Below, piece by piece: positions 32,610 to 42,623 of a DNA stretch of 64,000 nt. Within the stretch, counting starts at the first letter, position 1, and the number at the start of each line of letters is the position of its first letter. Both the position numbers and the translations under genes were made by a program. This stretch comes from Sphingopyxis fribergensis (GTDB taxonomy: Bacteria > Pseudomonadota > Alphaproteobacteria > Sphingomonadales > Sphingomonadaceae), in assembly GCF_000803645.1 (NCBI RefSeq), contig NZ_CP009122.1, forward strand, positions 968,501 through 1,032,500, written 5' to 3'. The notes under the pieces are model-generated. The model worked only from the letters and a program-made list of their open reading frames with translations. It was not told where the DNA came from and did no database searches.

Positions 32610-35416
32610 TGCGCTTCGCCCCAGCTCTTGCCGATGCCGACCTCGACCTCGAGCGGGACCGACAGCGTGAGTGCGGGTTCGGCGGCGCCCGACATCACCG
32701 CGCGGATTACCGCGCCCGCGGCTTCGGCCTTGTCCTCGGGCGCCTCGAACACCAGTTCGTCGTGGACCTGGAGCAGCATGCGGACGTCGGAGAGGCCCGC
32801 GTCGGCGAGGGCTTTCGGCATGCGCGCCATCGCGCGTTTGATCAGGTCGGCGCTGGTGCCCTGGATCGGGGCGTTGATCGCGGCGCGCTCGCTGCCCGCG
32901 CGTTCATTCTGGTTCGCCGCCTTGATGCGCGGGAACCAGGTTTTCCGGCCGAATAAGGTCTCCGTATAGCCCTTGGCACGCACGCTTTCGAGCGTGTCGG
33001 TGATATAGTCCGAAATGCCGGGAAAGCGTTCGAAATAGCGGGAGATCAGCGCCTGCGCCTCGTCGGGCGTGACTTCGAGCCGGCCCGCGAGGCCCCATCG
33101 CGAAATGCCATAGAGGATCGAGAAATTGACCGTCTTGGCCTTGCCGCGCGTGTCGCGGTTGACCTCGCCGAACAATTCGATCGCGGTCGCGGCGTGAATG
33201 TCCTCGCCCTTAGCGAAGGCCTGTTTGAGTTCGGGCACGTCAGCCATATGCGCTGCGAGCCGAAGCTCGATCTGGCTATAATCGGCGGCGATCAGCACAT
33301 GGCCCGGCGCGGCGATGAAGGCGTCGCGGATCTGGCGCCCGGTCTCGGTCCGAATCGGGATGTTCTGAAGGTTCGGATCGGTCGACGACAGGCGCCCGGT
33401 CTGCGCGCCGACGAGGCTGTAGCTGGTGTGCACACGCCCGGTCGTCGCGTTGATCTGTTGCTGCAGCGCGTCGGTATAGGTCGACTTCAGCTTCGCGAGC
33501 TGGCGCCATTCCAGTATCTTGCGCGCAATTGGCACGCCGTCGCGTTCGAGGCGTTCGAGTTCGCTGAGGTCGGTCGACCAGTCGCCCGACTTGCCCTTGC
33601 GCCCGCCTTTCAGGCCCAGCTTGTCAAACAGGATTTCACCAAGCTGCTTCGGGCTGCCGATCGCGAAGGGCTGGCCGGCGAGACCGTGGATTTCGCCTTC
33701 GATACGCAGCATCTCGGTCGCGAACTCGCCCGACAGCTTCGCCAGATATTCGCGGTCGACCATGATGCCGGCGCGCTCCATACCCTCGACGATCGAGGCG
33801 AGCGGGCGGTCGACCATTTCATAGATGCGCGTCCCGCCCTCGATCGGCAGACGGAGCTTGAGGAGTTTCCACAGGCGCAGCGCGACGTCGGCGTCCTCGG
33901 CGGCATATTCGGTCGCACGGTCGAGCTGCACTTCGGCAAAGCTGATCTGCGATTTGCCCGTCCCGCACATTTCCTTGAAGGTCAGGCAGATGTGATCGAG
34001 GTGGAGCTTCGCCAGCTCGTCGAGCCCGTGCTGATGCTTGCCCGCGTCGAGCGCGAAGCTCATCACCAGCGTATCGTCATAGGGCGCGACGGTAACGCCA
34101 TGCTGCGCGAGCACGCCGATGTCATATTTGAGATTATGCCCGACCTTCAGCACCGCATCGTCGGCGAGCAATGCGTGCAGGCGCCCGATCGCGACGTCCA
34201 TCGCGATCTGTTCGGGCTTTTCGGCGAACATGTCGGTGCCGCCGTGGCCGAGCGGGATATAGCAGGCGCGGCCCGGTGCGGTCGCCATGCTCACCCCGAC
34301 CAGGCGGCCGGTGACGCTGTCGAGGCTCGCGGTTTCGGTGTCGATCCCGACGACATGCGCGGCGCGCGCTTCGGCGATCCAGCGGTCGAGCGCCTCGACC
34401 GTGGTGACGCATTCATAGGCCGCCCGGTCGATGGGCGGCATCGCGGGCAGCGTCGGAGTCGCCGGCCCCGCGGACGCGGCCGTTAGCGAGGCGTTCGCGC
34501 GCGGAAAGGTCGGCGGGCCGCCCGGCGTCGCGCCGAGGTCGAGCTTGGCCGAGAGCGAACGGAAGCCATGTTCGTCGAGGAAGGTCTTGAGCGGAAGCGG
34601 CGGGATTGCGCCGAGCTTCAGGTCGTCGAGCGCGTCGGGGAGGGGGCAGTCGCGTTTCAGGTCGACGAGGATGCGCGACAGTTCGGCCATGCCGCGATGC
34701 TCGATCAGATTGTCGCGCAGCTTCGACGCCTTCATGCCCTCGGCGCCGTCGAGCGCGGCGGTCAGATTGCCATATTCCTGGATCAGCTTGGTCGCGGTCT
34801 TCGGCCCGACGCCGCGCACGCCCGGCACATTATCGACGCTGTCGCCCATCAGCGCGAGCACGTCGCCGACCAGATCGGGCGTCACGCCGAATTTCTCGTT
34901 CACGGCTTCCAGCCCGAGCCGCACATTTTTCATCGTGTCGAGCATGTCGACATGCGGACCTTCGCTGGGCTCGCGTATCAGCTGCATCAGATCCTTGTCG
35001 CTCGACACGATCGTAACGTCCCAGCCCTCGCGCACCGCGGCCTCGGCATAGGAGGCGATCAGGTCGTCGGCCTCCAAGCCTTCCATCTCGATGCAGGGCA
35101 GCGAAAAGGCGCGCGTCGCGTCGCGGATCAGCGGAAATTGCGGGCGAAGGTCTTCGGGCGGTTCGGGCCGGTTCGCCTTATATTGATCGTAAATCTCGTT
35201 GCGAAACGACTGGCTTGAATGATCGAGGATCACCGCAAGATGCGTCGGCCCGTCGGCGTCGTGCAAATCCTTGGCGAGCTTCCACAGCATCGTCGTGTAG
35301 CCATAGACCGCGCCGACGGGCACCCCCTTCGGGTTCGTCAGCGGCGGCAGGCGGTGATAGGCGCGGAAGATGTAACTGGAGCCATCGACCAGATAGAGAT
35401 GATTCTTCTCGGACAT
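32606..35416 (-). CDS. polA: DNA polymerase I
   Basis: 936 residues with all three domains. The 5' nuclease domain (about 1-290) begins LYLVDGSSYIFRAYH. The 3'-5' exonuclease domain (about 335-525) keeps the catalytic DTET, NLKYD and YAAEDAD motifs, so proofreading should be active, unlike in many thermophile enzymes. The polymerase domain (about 550-936) has motif A with Asp712 (DYSQIELRL), motif B RGKAKTVNFSILYG, and motif C His885-Asp886 (QVHDELVFE). Functions in Okazaki-fragment maturation and repair. Confidence 0.97.
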   Translation of the reverse strand: MSEKNHLYLVDGSSYIFRAYHRLPPLTNPKGVPVGAVYGYTTMLWKLAKDLHDADGPTHLAVILDHSSQSFRNEIYDQYKANRPEPPEDLRPQFPLIRDATRAFSLPCIEMEGLEADDLIASYAEAAVREGWDVTIVSSDKDLMQLIREPSEGPHVDMLDTMKNVRLGLEAVNEKFGVTPDLVGDVLALMGDSVDNVPGVRGVGPKTATKLIQEYGNLTAALDGAEGMKASKLRDNLIEHRGMAELSRILVDLKRDCPLPDALDDLKLGAIPPLPLKTFLDEHGFRSLSAKLDLGATPGGPPTFPRANASLTAASAGPATPTLPAMPPIDRAAYECVTTVEALDRWIAEARAAHVVGIDTETASLDSVTGRLVGVSMATAPGRACYIPLGHGGTDMFAEKPEQIAMDVAIGRLHALLADDAVLKVGHNLKYDIGVLAQHGVTVAPYDDTLVMSFALDAGKHQHGLDELAKLHLDHICLTFKEMCGTGKSQISFAEVQLDRATEYAAEDADVALRLWKLLKLRLPIEGGTRIYEMVDRPLASIVEGMERAGIMVDREYLAKLSGEFATEMLRIEGEIHGLAGQPFAIGSPKQLGEILFDKLGLKGGRKGKSGDWSTDLSELERLERDGVPIARKILEWRQLAKLKSTYTDALQQQINATTGRVHTSYSLVGAQTGRLSSTDPNLQNIPIRTETGRQIRDAFIAAPGHVLIAADYSQIELRLAAHMADVPELKQAFAKGEDIHAATAIELFGEVNRDTRGKAKTVNFSILYGISRWGLAGRLEVTPDEAQALISRYFERFPGISDYITDTLESVRAKGYTETLFGRKTWFPRIKAANQNERAGSERAAINAPIQGTSADLIKRAMARMPKALADAGLSDVRMLLQVHDELVFEAPEDKAEAAGAVIRAVMSGAAEPALTLSVPLEVEVGIGKSWGEAH

Positions 35417-35538
35417 GGCGCGGATGTAGCAGCGACGACGCGGGCGGCCTAGGGCGCTGTTCCCTCTTTCTTCCCCTCATATTTGCGGAGACGAATGATG
35501 GGCGCAAGGTTCATGTCGGCCTTGGGGTGGATTGCGGA

Positions 35539-36039
35539 CTAATGCTTGGGTGTTGGTGTTGGCGTAGGCATGAAAATTGGATTTGGATTTTTCTGTCCAC
35601 GACATAACTCGAATCCCCCGGACGCCTCCTTTTGGAAGCGCGTCGGCCATCCGTCGATGCAATCGGCTGGCGTCGTATCGATGCCGTCCATGATAGCGAA
35701 AGACAATGAATTAGCCCGCGCTTCCCCAATCAAACAATTCAAATTGGCTTTTGGCATTCCGTCAATTTTTACAAATGATGACCCCGTATAATCTGGTTGC
35801 GCGGAGTCCGTCACGAACTTCTCAATCTTACAATTTCTGATCAGTCGCGGGCTCAGAGGGCCGTCCTCCGGCGCGTGGCTCGGACCTAGGATATAATCGA
35901 AGTTATCATCGATCACTCTAAGATATTGGGTTGCCGGTTTTTCAGAAAACAATGTGGCGACACCAGCGCTGGCAATCGCCAATGAGGCACCGGCCAACAT
36001 CCCCAAGAGGAAAGGGCGTCGTTTCTTCACTGTTTTCAT
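35539..36039 (-). CDS. low-GC hypothetical protein with N-terminal membrane/signal segment
   Basis: 166 residues: basic start KTVKKRRPF, hydrophobic segment about 10-30, a soluble part with four or five Cys (CKIEKF, NCLIGEA, ADCIDGW, ELCRGQ), and a proline/threonine tail PTPTPTPKH. No family recognised. Base composition is unlike its neighbours: two 60-base lines inside the gene (35701-35820) are 43-45% GC, against about 65% around. This marks it as a likely recent acquisition or orphan gene. It sits alone between polA and purT. Confidence 0.6.
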   Translation of the reverse strand: MKTVKKRRPFLLGMLAGASLAIASAGVATLFSEKPATQYLRVIDDNFDYILGPSHAPEDGPLSPRLIRNCKIEKFVTDSAQPDYTGSSFVKIDGMPKANLNCLIGEARANSLSFAIMDGIDTTPADCIDGWPTRFQKEASGGFELCRGQKNPNPIFMPTPTPTPKH

Positions 36040-36102
36040 GGCTGAGGATTCTACCCATGTTTTCTATGTCCGCAAACGGTCGAAACCGGCATTCCAGCTT
36101 TC

Positions 36103-37281
36103 CTAGCGATAATCGATGGCCAGTTTGCCTGCCGCTGCAACCGCGGCCGCGCGGGCATCGTCCGTCGTCCCGCCCGCGACGCGCGCCAGCGCGACTCCCA
36201 TGCGGCGATAGGGCCGCGTGACCGGCTTGCTGAAAATGCGGGCATCGACCGACGTTGCGGCGTCGGGCGCCGCGAGCGCGTCGGCGAGCCCGGTGATCGC
36301 AAAATCCTGCGCATCGCGGTCGGCGAGCAGCACGGCACTCGCGCTCGCATCCGGAACCGCGATCGCGGGGATCGGCAGGCCAAGGATCGCGCGCGCGTGC
36401 AGGTCGAATTCGGACAGCGATTGCGAGATTAAAGTGACCATCCCGGTGTCGTGCGGGCGCGGCGAGAGTTCGGAGAAGATCACCTCGTCGCCCTTCACGA
36501 AATATTCGACCCCGAAAATGCCGTGGCCGCCGAGGGCATCGACGACCTTCGTCGCCATTGCTTGCGCCGCCGCGAGCGCCGCATCCGACATCGCAGCGGG
36601 CTGCCAGCTTTCGCGATAGTCGCCGCGTTCCTGCCGATGGCCGATCGGCGGACAGAAGCTGACGCCATCCTTGTGGCGGACGGTGAGCAGCGTGATCTCA
36701 TAATCGAAGTCGATGAACGCCTCGGCGATCACGCGCAGCCGGTCGCCGCGCATCCCCGCGGCGGCATAGTCCCACGCAGCATCGATACCAGCTGCGTCCT
36801 TGACCGTGCTCTGGCCCTTGCCCGACGACGACATGACGGGCTTGACGACGAGTGGAAATCCGATGCGCTCGGCCGCCGCTACCAGTTCCTCGCGGCTCGT
36901 TGCATATTCGAAGGTCGAGGTTTTGAGACCCAATTCGCTCGCGGCGAGATCGCGGATCGCGTCGCGGTTCATCGTCAACTGCGCCGCGCGCGCCGACGGG
37001 ACGACGTGGAATCCCTCGGCTTCGACTTGGGCGAGGATCTCGGTGCGGATCGCCTCGACCTCGGGCACGATATGGTTGGGCCGATATTTCTCGATCGTCG
37101 CGCGCAGCGCGTCGCCGTCGAGCATCGAAAAGACTTCGAACGCGTCGGCGACCTGCATCGCGGGCGCGCCTTCATAGCTGTCGCAGGCGATCACGCGGCA
37201 CCCCAGCCGCTTCGCCGAAATCACGAATTCGCGGCCGAGCTCGCCCGAACCAAGGAGCAGGATGGTGGCGGTTGGGGTCAT
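36103..37281 (-). CDS. purT: formate-dependent phosphoribosylglycinamide formyltransferase
   Basis: ATP-grasp enzyme that uses formate and ATP, in place of formyl-tetrahydrofolate, for the third step of purine synthesis. From ATG 37281 it is 392 residues, the same length as the E. coli enzyme. [13 protein letters not shown] at the N-terminus, [14 protein letters not shown] for ATP binding, and [28 protein letters not shown] for the metal site. The open frame upstream of 37281 crosses the intergenic region and was rejected. It diverges from ogt. Confidence 0.95.
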   Translation of the reverse strand: MTPTATILLLGSGELGREFVISAKRLGCRVIACDSYEGAPAMQVADAFEVFSMLDGDALRATIEKYRPNHIVPEVEAIRTEILAQVEAEGFHVVPSARAAQLTMNRDAIRDLAASELGLKTSTFEYATSREELVAAAERIGFPLVVKPVMSSSGKGQSTVKDAAGIDAAWDYAAAGMRGDRLRVIAEAFIDFDYEITLLTVRHKDGVSFCPPIGHRQERGDYRESWQPAAMSDAALAAAQAMATKVVDALGGHGIFGVEYFVKGDEVIFSELSPRPHDTGMVTLISQSLSEFDLHARAILGLPIPAIAVPDASASAVLLADRDAQDFAITGLADALAAPDAATSVDARIFSKPVTRPYRRMGVALARVAGGTTDDARAAAVAAAGKLAIDYR

Positions 37282-37397
37282 GACAGTCTTTCCATCGACG
37301 TTGGGCGCAAGATTCGGGACGCACGGCGGCGCGGCCTCCGCCATATGAATTTCAGCATCAAAGTGCGACAGCGAATGACATCCAAAGGACCAATCCC

Positions 37398-37880
37398 GTG
37401 ACCTATTTTTCGAAAACCATCTGGTCGCCGGTCGGCGAATTGACCCTCGTTGCCAACGACCGGGGCCTCGCCGCGATCCTGTGGGAGAATGATAAGCCCG
37501 ACCGGGTCCGGCTTGGCACCATGAGTGAAAAGCCGGATCATCCGGTGCTGGTCGAAACCGAGCGGCAATTGGGTGAATATTTTGCTGGTGAGCGCCGTAG
37601 CTTCGACGTGCCGCTGTCTTTTGCGGGGACCGATTTCCAGAAGCGCGTGTGGGCCGCCTTGCTCGCCATCCCGTTCGGCGAGACGCGCAGCTATGGCGAG
37701 ATCGCCGACCAACTCGGCAACCCGGGCGCCTCACGCGCAGTCGGCGCCGCCAACGGCCGCAATCCCATCTCGATCATCGCGCCGTGCCACCGCGTCGTCG
37801 GATCGAACGGCAAGCTGACCGGCTTTGCCGGCGGGCTCGAGGCGAAGGCGTTCCTGCTCGACCTCGAACGAGCCGCCTAA
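37398..37880 (+). CDS. ogt: methylated-DNA-[protein]-cysteine S-methyltransferase
   Basis: Suicide repair protein that takes the methyl group from O6-methylguanine onto a cysteine. 160 residues, Ogt length, without the AdaA domain. The acceptor is Cys130 in [10 protein letters not shown], followed by [16 protein letters not shown]; the recognition helix is [27 protein letters not shown] split by short loops. Its stop overlaps the convergent MFS gene by four bases. Confidence 0.95.
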   Translation: MTYFSKTIWSPVGELTLVANDRGLAAILWENDKPDRVRLGTMSEKPDHPVLVETERQLGEYFAGERRSFDVPLSFAGTDFQKRVWAALLAIPFGETRSYGEIADQLGNPGASRAVGAANGRNPISIIAPCHRVVGSNGKLTGFAGGLEAKAFLLDLERAA

Positions 37881-39112
37881 AGGTCGAGCGTGCGGATTTC
37901 GGGAATCATCCTCCACCACAGCAAGGCGCCCAGCATCGACAGCGCCGCCGCCGTGGCAAAGGCATAACCATAGCCGCCCAGATAATCGACGATCAGGCCG
38001 GTCACGATCGGGCCGACGATGCCCGAAATATTGCCGAGCGCGTTCTGCACGCCCATCCAGCTGCCCGCCGCCCGCGGCCCCGCGAAAATCTGGCCGACGG
38101 CGAAGATATTCGTCGCGATCAGCCCGGCGCCGAAGCCCGCCAGCGCCAGCCACACCGCCAGCATCGCGTAACCGTCGGCGACCGCGATGCCGGCGGTCGC
38201 GGTGCCGATGGCGAGTTGTCCCGCAACCATCAGCCAGCGACGAACCTCGCCTTCATTCGCGCCCCTGGCGACCATCCGGTCGGACAGCCAGCCGCCGGCG
38301 AGCGCGACGACGCCCTGCGTCATGAAACTCAACGTCGTCAGCGCGGTCATTTCCCCGATCGAATAGCCGCGCGTGTTGACGAGGTAGAGCGGCAGCCAGG
38401 CGAGCAGGAAATAAAAGCCATAGTTCGACAGGAAATGGACGACGCTCATCTTCCACAACGCCGGCACGCGGAGCAGTTGTCGGATCGAAACCCTCTCGCT
38501 CGCCGGGACGGCGTGCGCGCGGGCCCGCATCGACGCTGCGGCGAACTGCCAGGGAATAAGCCACAGCAGCGTCACGGCGCCAAAAATCCAGAAAACCGGT
38601 CGCCACCCCCATTCGCCGAGGATCGCGCCGCCCGCAAGCACGCCCACCGCCGGGCCGAAAGCGATTGCGGCCGCCACCGCGGCATTGGCGATCCCGCGTC
38701 GTTCGGCGGGGACTTCGGCGGCGAAAATCTTGGTGCTGCCGGGAAAGGCGATACTTTCGCCGAGCCCAAGGAACAGCCGCAAAATGATCAGCGACACCAG
38801 ACCGCCCGCGAAACCGGTGAGCGCCGTGCTTATCGCCCAGATCGCAACCCCGAGCGCGAAGACGCGATAAACGCAAAAGCGATCGCAGAGCCAGCCGACG
38901 AACAGGCAGGCGGGGGCATAGACCCAGAAAAAGGCCGATACCGCGAGGCCGAAGCCCGTTGCCGACAGCCCCAGCTCTTCCTTCATCAGCGGCGCTGCGA
39001 CGCCGATCGCCCCGCGGTCCACATAGTTGAGGAGGACCGACAGCGCGATCAGGACGACGACCCACGTCACCCGCTTTCCGCCAGCGCGGCTTTCGATCGA
39101 TTGCGTCGCCAT
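37877..39112 (-). CDS. MFS transporter, ACS (anion:cation symporter) type
   Basis: 411 residues from ATG 39112; a TTG two codons earlier is possible. Twelve membrane segments are visible. The first helix ends LSVLLNYVDRGAIGVAAPLM and the next loop is FVGWLCDRF, the pattern of ACS-family carriers of sugar acids such as hexuronate and tartrate. Substrate unknown. No sugar-acid catabolic genes are adjacent. Confidence 0.88.
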   Translation of the reverse strand: MATQSIESRAGGKRVTWVVVLIALSVLLNYVDRGAIGVAAPLMKEELGLSATGFGLAVSAFFWVYAPACLFVGWLCDRFCVYRVFALGVAIWAISTALTGFAGGLVSLIILRLFLGLGESIAFPGSTKIFAAEVPAERRGIANAAVAAAIAFGPAVGVLAGGAILGEWGWRPVFWIFGAVTLLWLIPWQFAAASMRARAHAVPASERVSIRQLLRVPALWKMSVVHFLSNYGFYFLLAWLPLYLVNTRGYSIGEMTALTTLSFMTQGVVALAGGWLSDRMVARGANEGEVRRWLMVAGQLAIGTATAGIAVADGYAMLAVWLALAGFGAGLIATNIFAVGQIFAGPRAAGSWMGVQNALGNISGIVGPIVTGLIVDYLGGYGYAFATAAALSMLGALLWWRMIPEIRTLDL

Positions 39113-39188
39113 AGTCAAGCGCTCCCCTGCCCGGCAACAGGGCTAACAGATGGAGGGCCGCGCGCCAGCGAAAATTAGGGACGCCGCT

Positions 39189-39671
39189 TCACTCGGGCCA
39201 CCGCGCCGTATCATGGTCGGGATGCTGATGGTTGCTCGCCCTGATTGCACCGACATAGGCGGCCATTGTTTCTTCGGTCGTGCCCTCGGCCTTGATCGGC
39301 AAATCCTCGAAAAGCGACAGCTGGCCTTCGAGCCCGAACTGGACTTGCGGCGGGAACGCCGACGGATCGTCGAACGATCCGGTCGTCAGGTTGATATGCT
39401 TGCTCTCGAAATAGTCGTAGAGAAGCGGCGTCCCGCAGTCGCGGCAGAAACCGCGCGCCGCCTTGTCCGAGCTGTTGAAGGTCGCAGGCTCCCCGCGCGT
39501 CCAGGTGATCGCATCGCGAGGCACGCCGATCAGGGCGATGAAGAAATTGCCCGCCGCCTTCTGGCACATGCGGCAATGGCAGATATGCGACGTGTCGAGC
39601 ACCGCGGTGACATGATAGCGCACCGCGCCGCACTGGCAGCCGCCCGATGCTTCGGTTTCGATGCGGTCCAT
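39189..39671 (-). CDS. GFA family protein (glutathione-dependent formaldehyde-activating enzyme fold)
   Basis: 160 residues, start ATG 39671. Zinc-binding cysteines in the family pattern: Cys12 and Cys14 (GCQCGAVRYH), Cys31, Cys33, Cys36 (CHCRMCQK) and Cys76, Cys79 (FCRDCGTPL). The named activity, joining formaldehyde and glutathione, is established only for a few members; most are uncharacterised. It follows the aminotransferase gene at 39733 on the same strand with a 61-base gap. Confidence 0.88.
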   Translation of the reverse strand: MDRIETEASGGCQCGAVRYHVTAVLDTSHICHCRMCQKAAGNFFIALIGVPRDAITWTRGEPATFNSSDKAARGFCRDCGTPLLYDYFESKHINLTTGSFDDPSAFPPQVQFGLEGQLSLFEDLPIKAEGTTEETMAAYVGAIRASNHQHPDHDTARWPE

Positions 39672-39732
39672 GGCTGTGCTCCTCAATCGATCAGGCAGAC
39701 GGTGCTCGCTCGATGCCGGTTCGGCAACATCC

Positions 39733-40908
39733 TTATTCGATCCGGGCGCCCACGGCGATGGCCGCTTTGGCCCTGAGCCAAGGTTCGATGCGGCGGATCG
39801 CCTCTTCGACCAGATCAGTGGAAACGGCAAAGCTGAAGCGTATGAAACCATGGCCGTCGACGGGATCGAAATCCAGACCGGGAGCCACGGCCACGCCGGT
39901 ATCGCGCAGCAAGTCCTCGCAGAAGGAGAGGCTGTCATTCGTGATATGGCCGACATCCGCATAGATATAGAAAGCGCCATCGGGGGGCGCGATCCGCCGC
40001 AGGCCCGTCGCCGGGAGTGCGCCGAGCAGCAGTTCGCGATTGCGCGCATAGGTCTGGATATGGCCTTCGAGTTCATCGCGGCAGTCAAACGCGATCAGGC
40101 CGGCGTGCTGCGCGAGCGAGGGCGGCGTCAGAAACAGATTGCCCATCCGGGCGCGGGCGGCGTCGATCAACGTCTCCGGCACGACGAGCCATCCCAAGCG
40201 CCAGCCCGCCATGCTGAAATATTTGGAGAAGCTGTTGACGACCAGCGCACCCGGCGCGTGCTGGAGCATGGATTCCGCAGGAAGCGTGTAGCTGAGCCCG
40301 TGGTATATTTCGTCCGAGACAAGGGCGATGCCGCGGCGCTGACAAACCTCCGCGAGGGCCCGCAGCTCATCCGGCGGGATGATGGTGCCGGTCGGGTTGG
40401 CGGGGCTCGCGACGATCAGCCCATCGGGCGCGGGCTCCAGACGCGCGACGGCTTCGGCCGTGATCTGAAACCGTTCGGCTTCGCCGCAGGCGAGCTCGAC
40501 CGGCACGAGATGAAGCGCCTTGAGGGTGTTGCGATAGGCGACATAGCCGGGCCGCGCGAGAGCGACCTTGGCTCCGGGGGAAAACAGGCATGAGAGGGCA
40601 AGGACGAAGGCCGGCGAGGCGCCGCACGTGAGGATGACCTGCTCCGGATTGACGGAGACGCCATAGGCTCCGCCATAATGGGCCGCGATACGCGCCTTGA
40701 GCGCAGGACTTTCCCAATAGCCCATGCCGTCGGCATCGAGAATCTCGTGCGCGGCCTTGATCGCAGCGGCCGGAGCGCCGGTGGAAGGCTGGCCGAACTC
40801 CATGTGAATTACCGAGCGCCCCTCCGCGCGCATCCGATGGGCGAGGCGACTGATGGCGATGGCGTAAAAGGGATCAATTTCGATCGGCACGGCTAACAGG
40901 CTCCGCAA
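39733..40908 (-). CDS. PLP-dependent class I/II aminotransferase
   Basis: 391 residues if started at TTG 40908; a GTG at 40887 (MPIEIDPFYAI) is an equally good start and no ATG is near. HMEFGQPSTGAP binds substrate, ASPANPTGTIIP and SDEIYHGLSY follow, and the PLP lysine is Lys229 in SFSKYFSMAGWRLG. Specificity cannot be assigned. It lies 70 bases beyond the D-aminoacylase-like gene on the same strand and may be the last member of the peptide-hydrolase run. Confidence 0.87.
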   Translation of the reverse strand: MRSLLAVPIEIDPFYAIAISRLAHRMRAEGRSVIHMEFGQPSTGAPAAAIKAAHEILDADGMGYWESPALKARIAAHYGGAYGVSVNPEQVILTCGASPAFVLALSCLFSPGAKVALARPGYVAYRNTLKALHLVPVELACGEAERFQITAEAVARLEPAPDGLIVASPANPTGTIIPPDELRALAEVCQRRGIALVSDEIYHGLSYTLPAESMLQHAPGALVVNSFSKYFSMAGWRLGWLVVPETLIDAARARMGNLFLTPPSLAQHAGLIAFDCRDELEGHIQTYARNRELLLGALPATGLRRIAPPDGAFYIYADVGHITNDSLSFCEDLLRDTGVAVAPGLDFDPVDGHGFIRFSFAVSTDLVEEAIRRIEPWLRAKAAIAVGARIE

Positions 40909-40978
40909 GGTCTCAAAGATTTGTCGCTGCGCCCCCCTATCCGAAAAGCGGCATTGCCCAAATTACCGCGCGGACACG

Positions 40979-42604
40979 TCAGACCGCCGGACATGTGTGA
41001 CGCAGCACGGTTCCGCTCCGTGATCCGGTCGGCTGCCCCTTGGCAAGAGCGACGACGCCATTGACGATCACCTCGTCAATTCCGGCGGGGGCCGCCGTCG
41101 GCGCTTCGAACGTCGCATGATCCTTGATGGCCGCCAGGTCGAACACGACGATGTCGGCGCGCATGCCGGCGCGCAGCAGCCCGCGATCGGCGAGGCCCAG
41201 CCGCTGTGCGGGCCAGCCGGTCATTTTGCGGATCGCGTCGGGCAGCGTCAGCACCGGGCGTGCCTGGACATATTCGGCGATAATACGTGGAAAGGTGCCA
41301 TAGGAGCGCGGATGCGGCCGCCCCGCGACGGCGGGGTCGACGGTGCTGTCGGCTGCCGAGGCGTCGGTGCCGATGCTTACCCACGGCTGTTTCATCGCAA
41401 GGTCGATGTCCTTGTCGTCCATCATGAAATAGAGCGCCGATGCGCGCGCGGGCAGGGCGGCGAGCCAGATGTCCCACGCGGCGTCAGCGGGATCCTTGCC
41501 GAGCGCCTTGCCTATGTCGGCGAAATTCTGTCCGTTGAAGCGCTTATATTGTTCGACCTGTCCGTTGGCGAGGACGACATTCTTCCACCCGCCCGAGGCA
41601 TGGACGAGGTTCGACCAGTCGGCCTGCGGTCCGGCGGCGAGCTCCTTCTTGAGCTGTTCGCGCACCGCGGGGTCGCGCAGCGCCGCATGCGCGGCTTCGC
41701 GGCCTTTGGCGAAGACATGTGTCGGCACGGTCACGTCGAGCCCGGTGCCGCCGGCGCGATAGGGATAGATGTTCGCGCCGATATCGACGCCGCGCGTCCG
41801 CGCCGCCTCGATCCGCGCAATCGCCTGCGGCATTAGCTTGCCCCACAGCGGGGCATAGGCGGCCTTGATGTGGAAAATCTCGACCTTGGCGCCGCTGCGT
41901 TCGCCGATCGCGACCGCCTCGTCGATCGCGGCGAGCAATTTGTCGCTCTCGTCGCGCATGTGGGTGGCATAGAAGCCGCCGCACTTGCCGGGGATCGCCG
42001 CCAGCCGCGCCAGATCGGCCGTCGCCTGGAAGCTCGCAGGCGAATAGATGAGCGCCGACGAAATGCCGAAGGCGCCCGCTTTCATCGCGGTGCGTACCTC
42101 ATCCTCCATCGCGCTGAGCTGCGCTTCGCTCGGCGCCCCCGCGCTGTCGCCCATCACCTTCACGCGCGCCTGGATCGCGCCATAATAGGTGCCGAAATTG
42201 ACCGCGATGCCCTGCGTTTCGAGCGTGCTGAAATAACCGGCGAGTTCGCTTGCGGGCACCGCCGTCCCGCCTTCGCCGGCTATCAATGTGGTGACGCCCA
42301 TGCGCAGCTTGTTCGCCGCCGATCCGTCGCGTGGCAGCACGCGCCCCGACTGGTCGAGCATGTCGATGAAACCCGGCGCGACATAGCGCCCGCTTGCGTC
42401 GATTTCTTGGCGTCCCTTGCCCTCGATGACGCCGACGCGCGCGATGCGACCGTCCTTGATCGCGACGTCGGCGGTGACCCACGGATTACCCGCGCCGTCG
42501 AGCACGCGGCCGCCGCGAATGACGATGTCATAGGCGGCGGGCGGCGGCGCGGCCGCGCCGACCAGTAGCAACGAGGCAAAGGCAAGCGCGAACGGCCGGG
42601 TCAT
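40979..42604 (-). CDS. secreted N-acyl-D-amino-acid deacylase-like amidohydrolase
   Basis: 541 residues with a signal peptide (ALAFASLLLVGAAA). D-aminoacylase-like amidohydrolase fold with a beta-sandwich start (YDIVIRGGRVLDGAGNPW) and the TIM barrel. The usual first-strand metal pair HxH is absent: the segment reads PGFIDMLDQSG, with Leu83 and Gln85 at those positions. Glu111 (AGEGGT) occupies the place of the family's zinc Cys. His215 (ATHMRDES) and His245 (EIFHIKAA) and an Asp in SIGTDAS are kept, so a one-metal site is possible. Product inferred: free D-amino acids or a related amide cleavage in the periplasm. Start ATG 42604; 19 bases after the next hydrolase. Confidence 0.85.
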   Translation of the reverse strand: MTRPFALAFASLLLVGAAAPPPAAYDIVIRGGRVLDGAGNPWVTADVAIKDGRIARVGVIEGKGRQEIDASGRYVAPGFIDMLDQSGRVLPRDGSAANKLRMGVTTLIAGEGGTAVPASELAGYFSTLETQGIAVNFGTYYGAIQARVKVMGDSAGAPSEAQLSAMEDEVRTAMKAGAFGISSALIYSPASFQATADLARLAAIPGKCGGFYATHMRDESDKLLAAIDEAVAIGERSGAKVEIFHIKAAYAPLWGKLMPQAIARIEAARTRGVDIGANIYPYRAGGTGLDVTVPTHVFAKGREAAHAALRDPAVREQLKKELAAGPQADWSNLVHASGGWKNVVLANGQVEQYKRFNGQNFADIGKALGKDPADAAWDIWLAALPARASALYFMMDDKDIDLAMKQPWVSIGTDASAADSTVDPAVAGRPHPRSYGTFPRIIAEYVQARPVLTLPDAIRKMTGWPAQRLGLADRGLLRAGMRADIVVFDLAAIKDHATFEAPTAAPAGIDEVIVNGVVALAKGQPTGSRSGTVLRHTCPAV

Positions 42605-42623
42605 GCGGAAATCTCCCTGATTG

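Noticed and set aside
35417-36102. Genomic island or mobile element next to polA
   Set aside because: Only one low-GC gene is present, without integrase, transposase, attachment repeats or a tRNA target.
36103-37734. N-terminally extended PurT (543 residues)
   Set aside because: The extension crosses the promoter region and the start of divergent ogt, its translation is Arg-rich and unlike any PurT, and the start at 37281 gives the exact family length.
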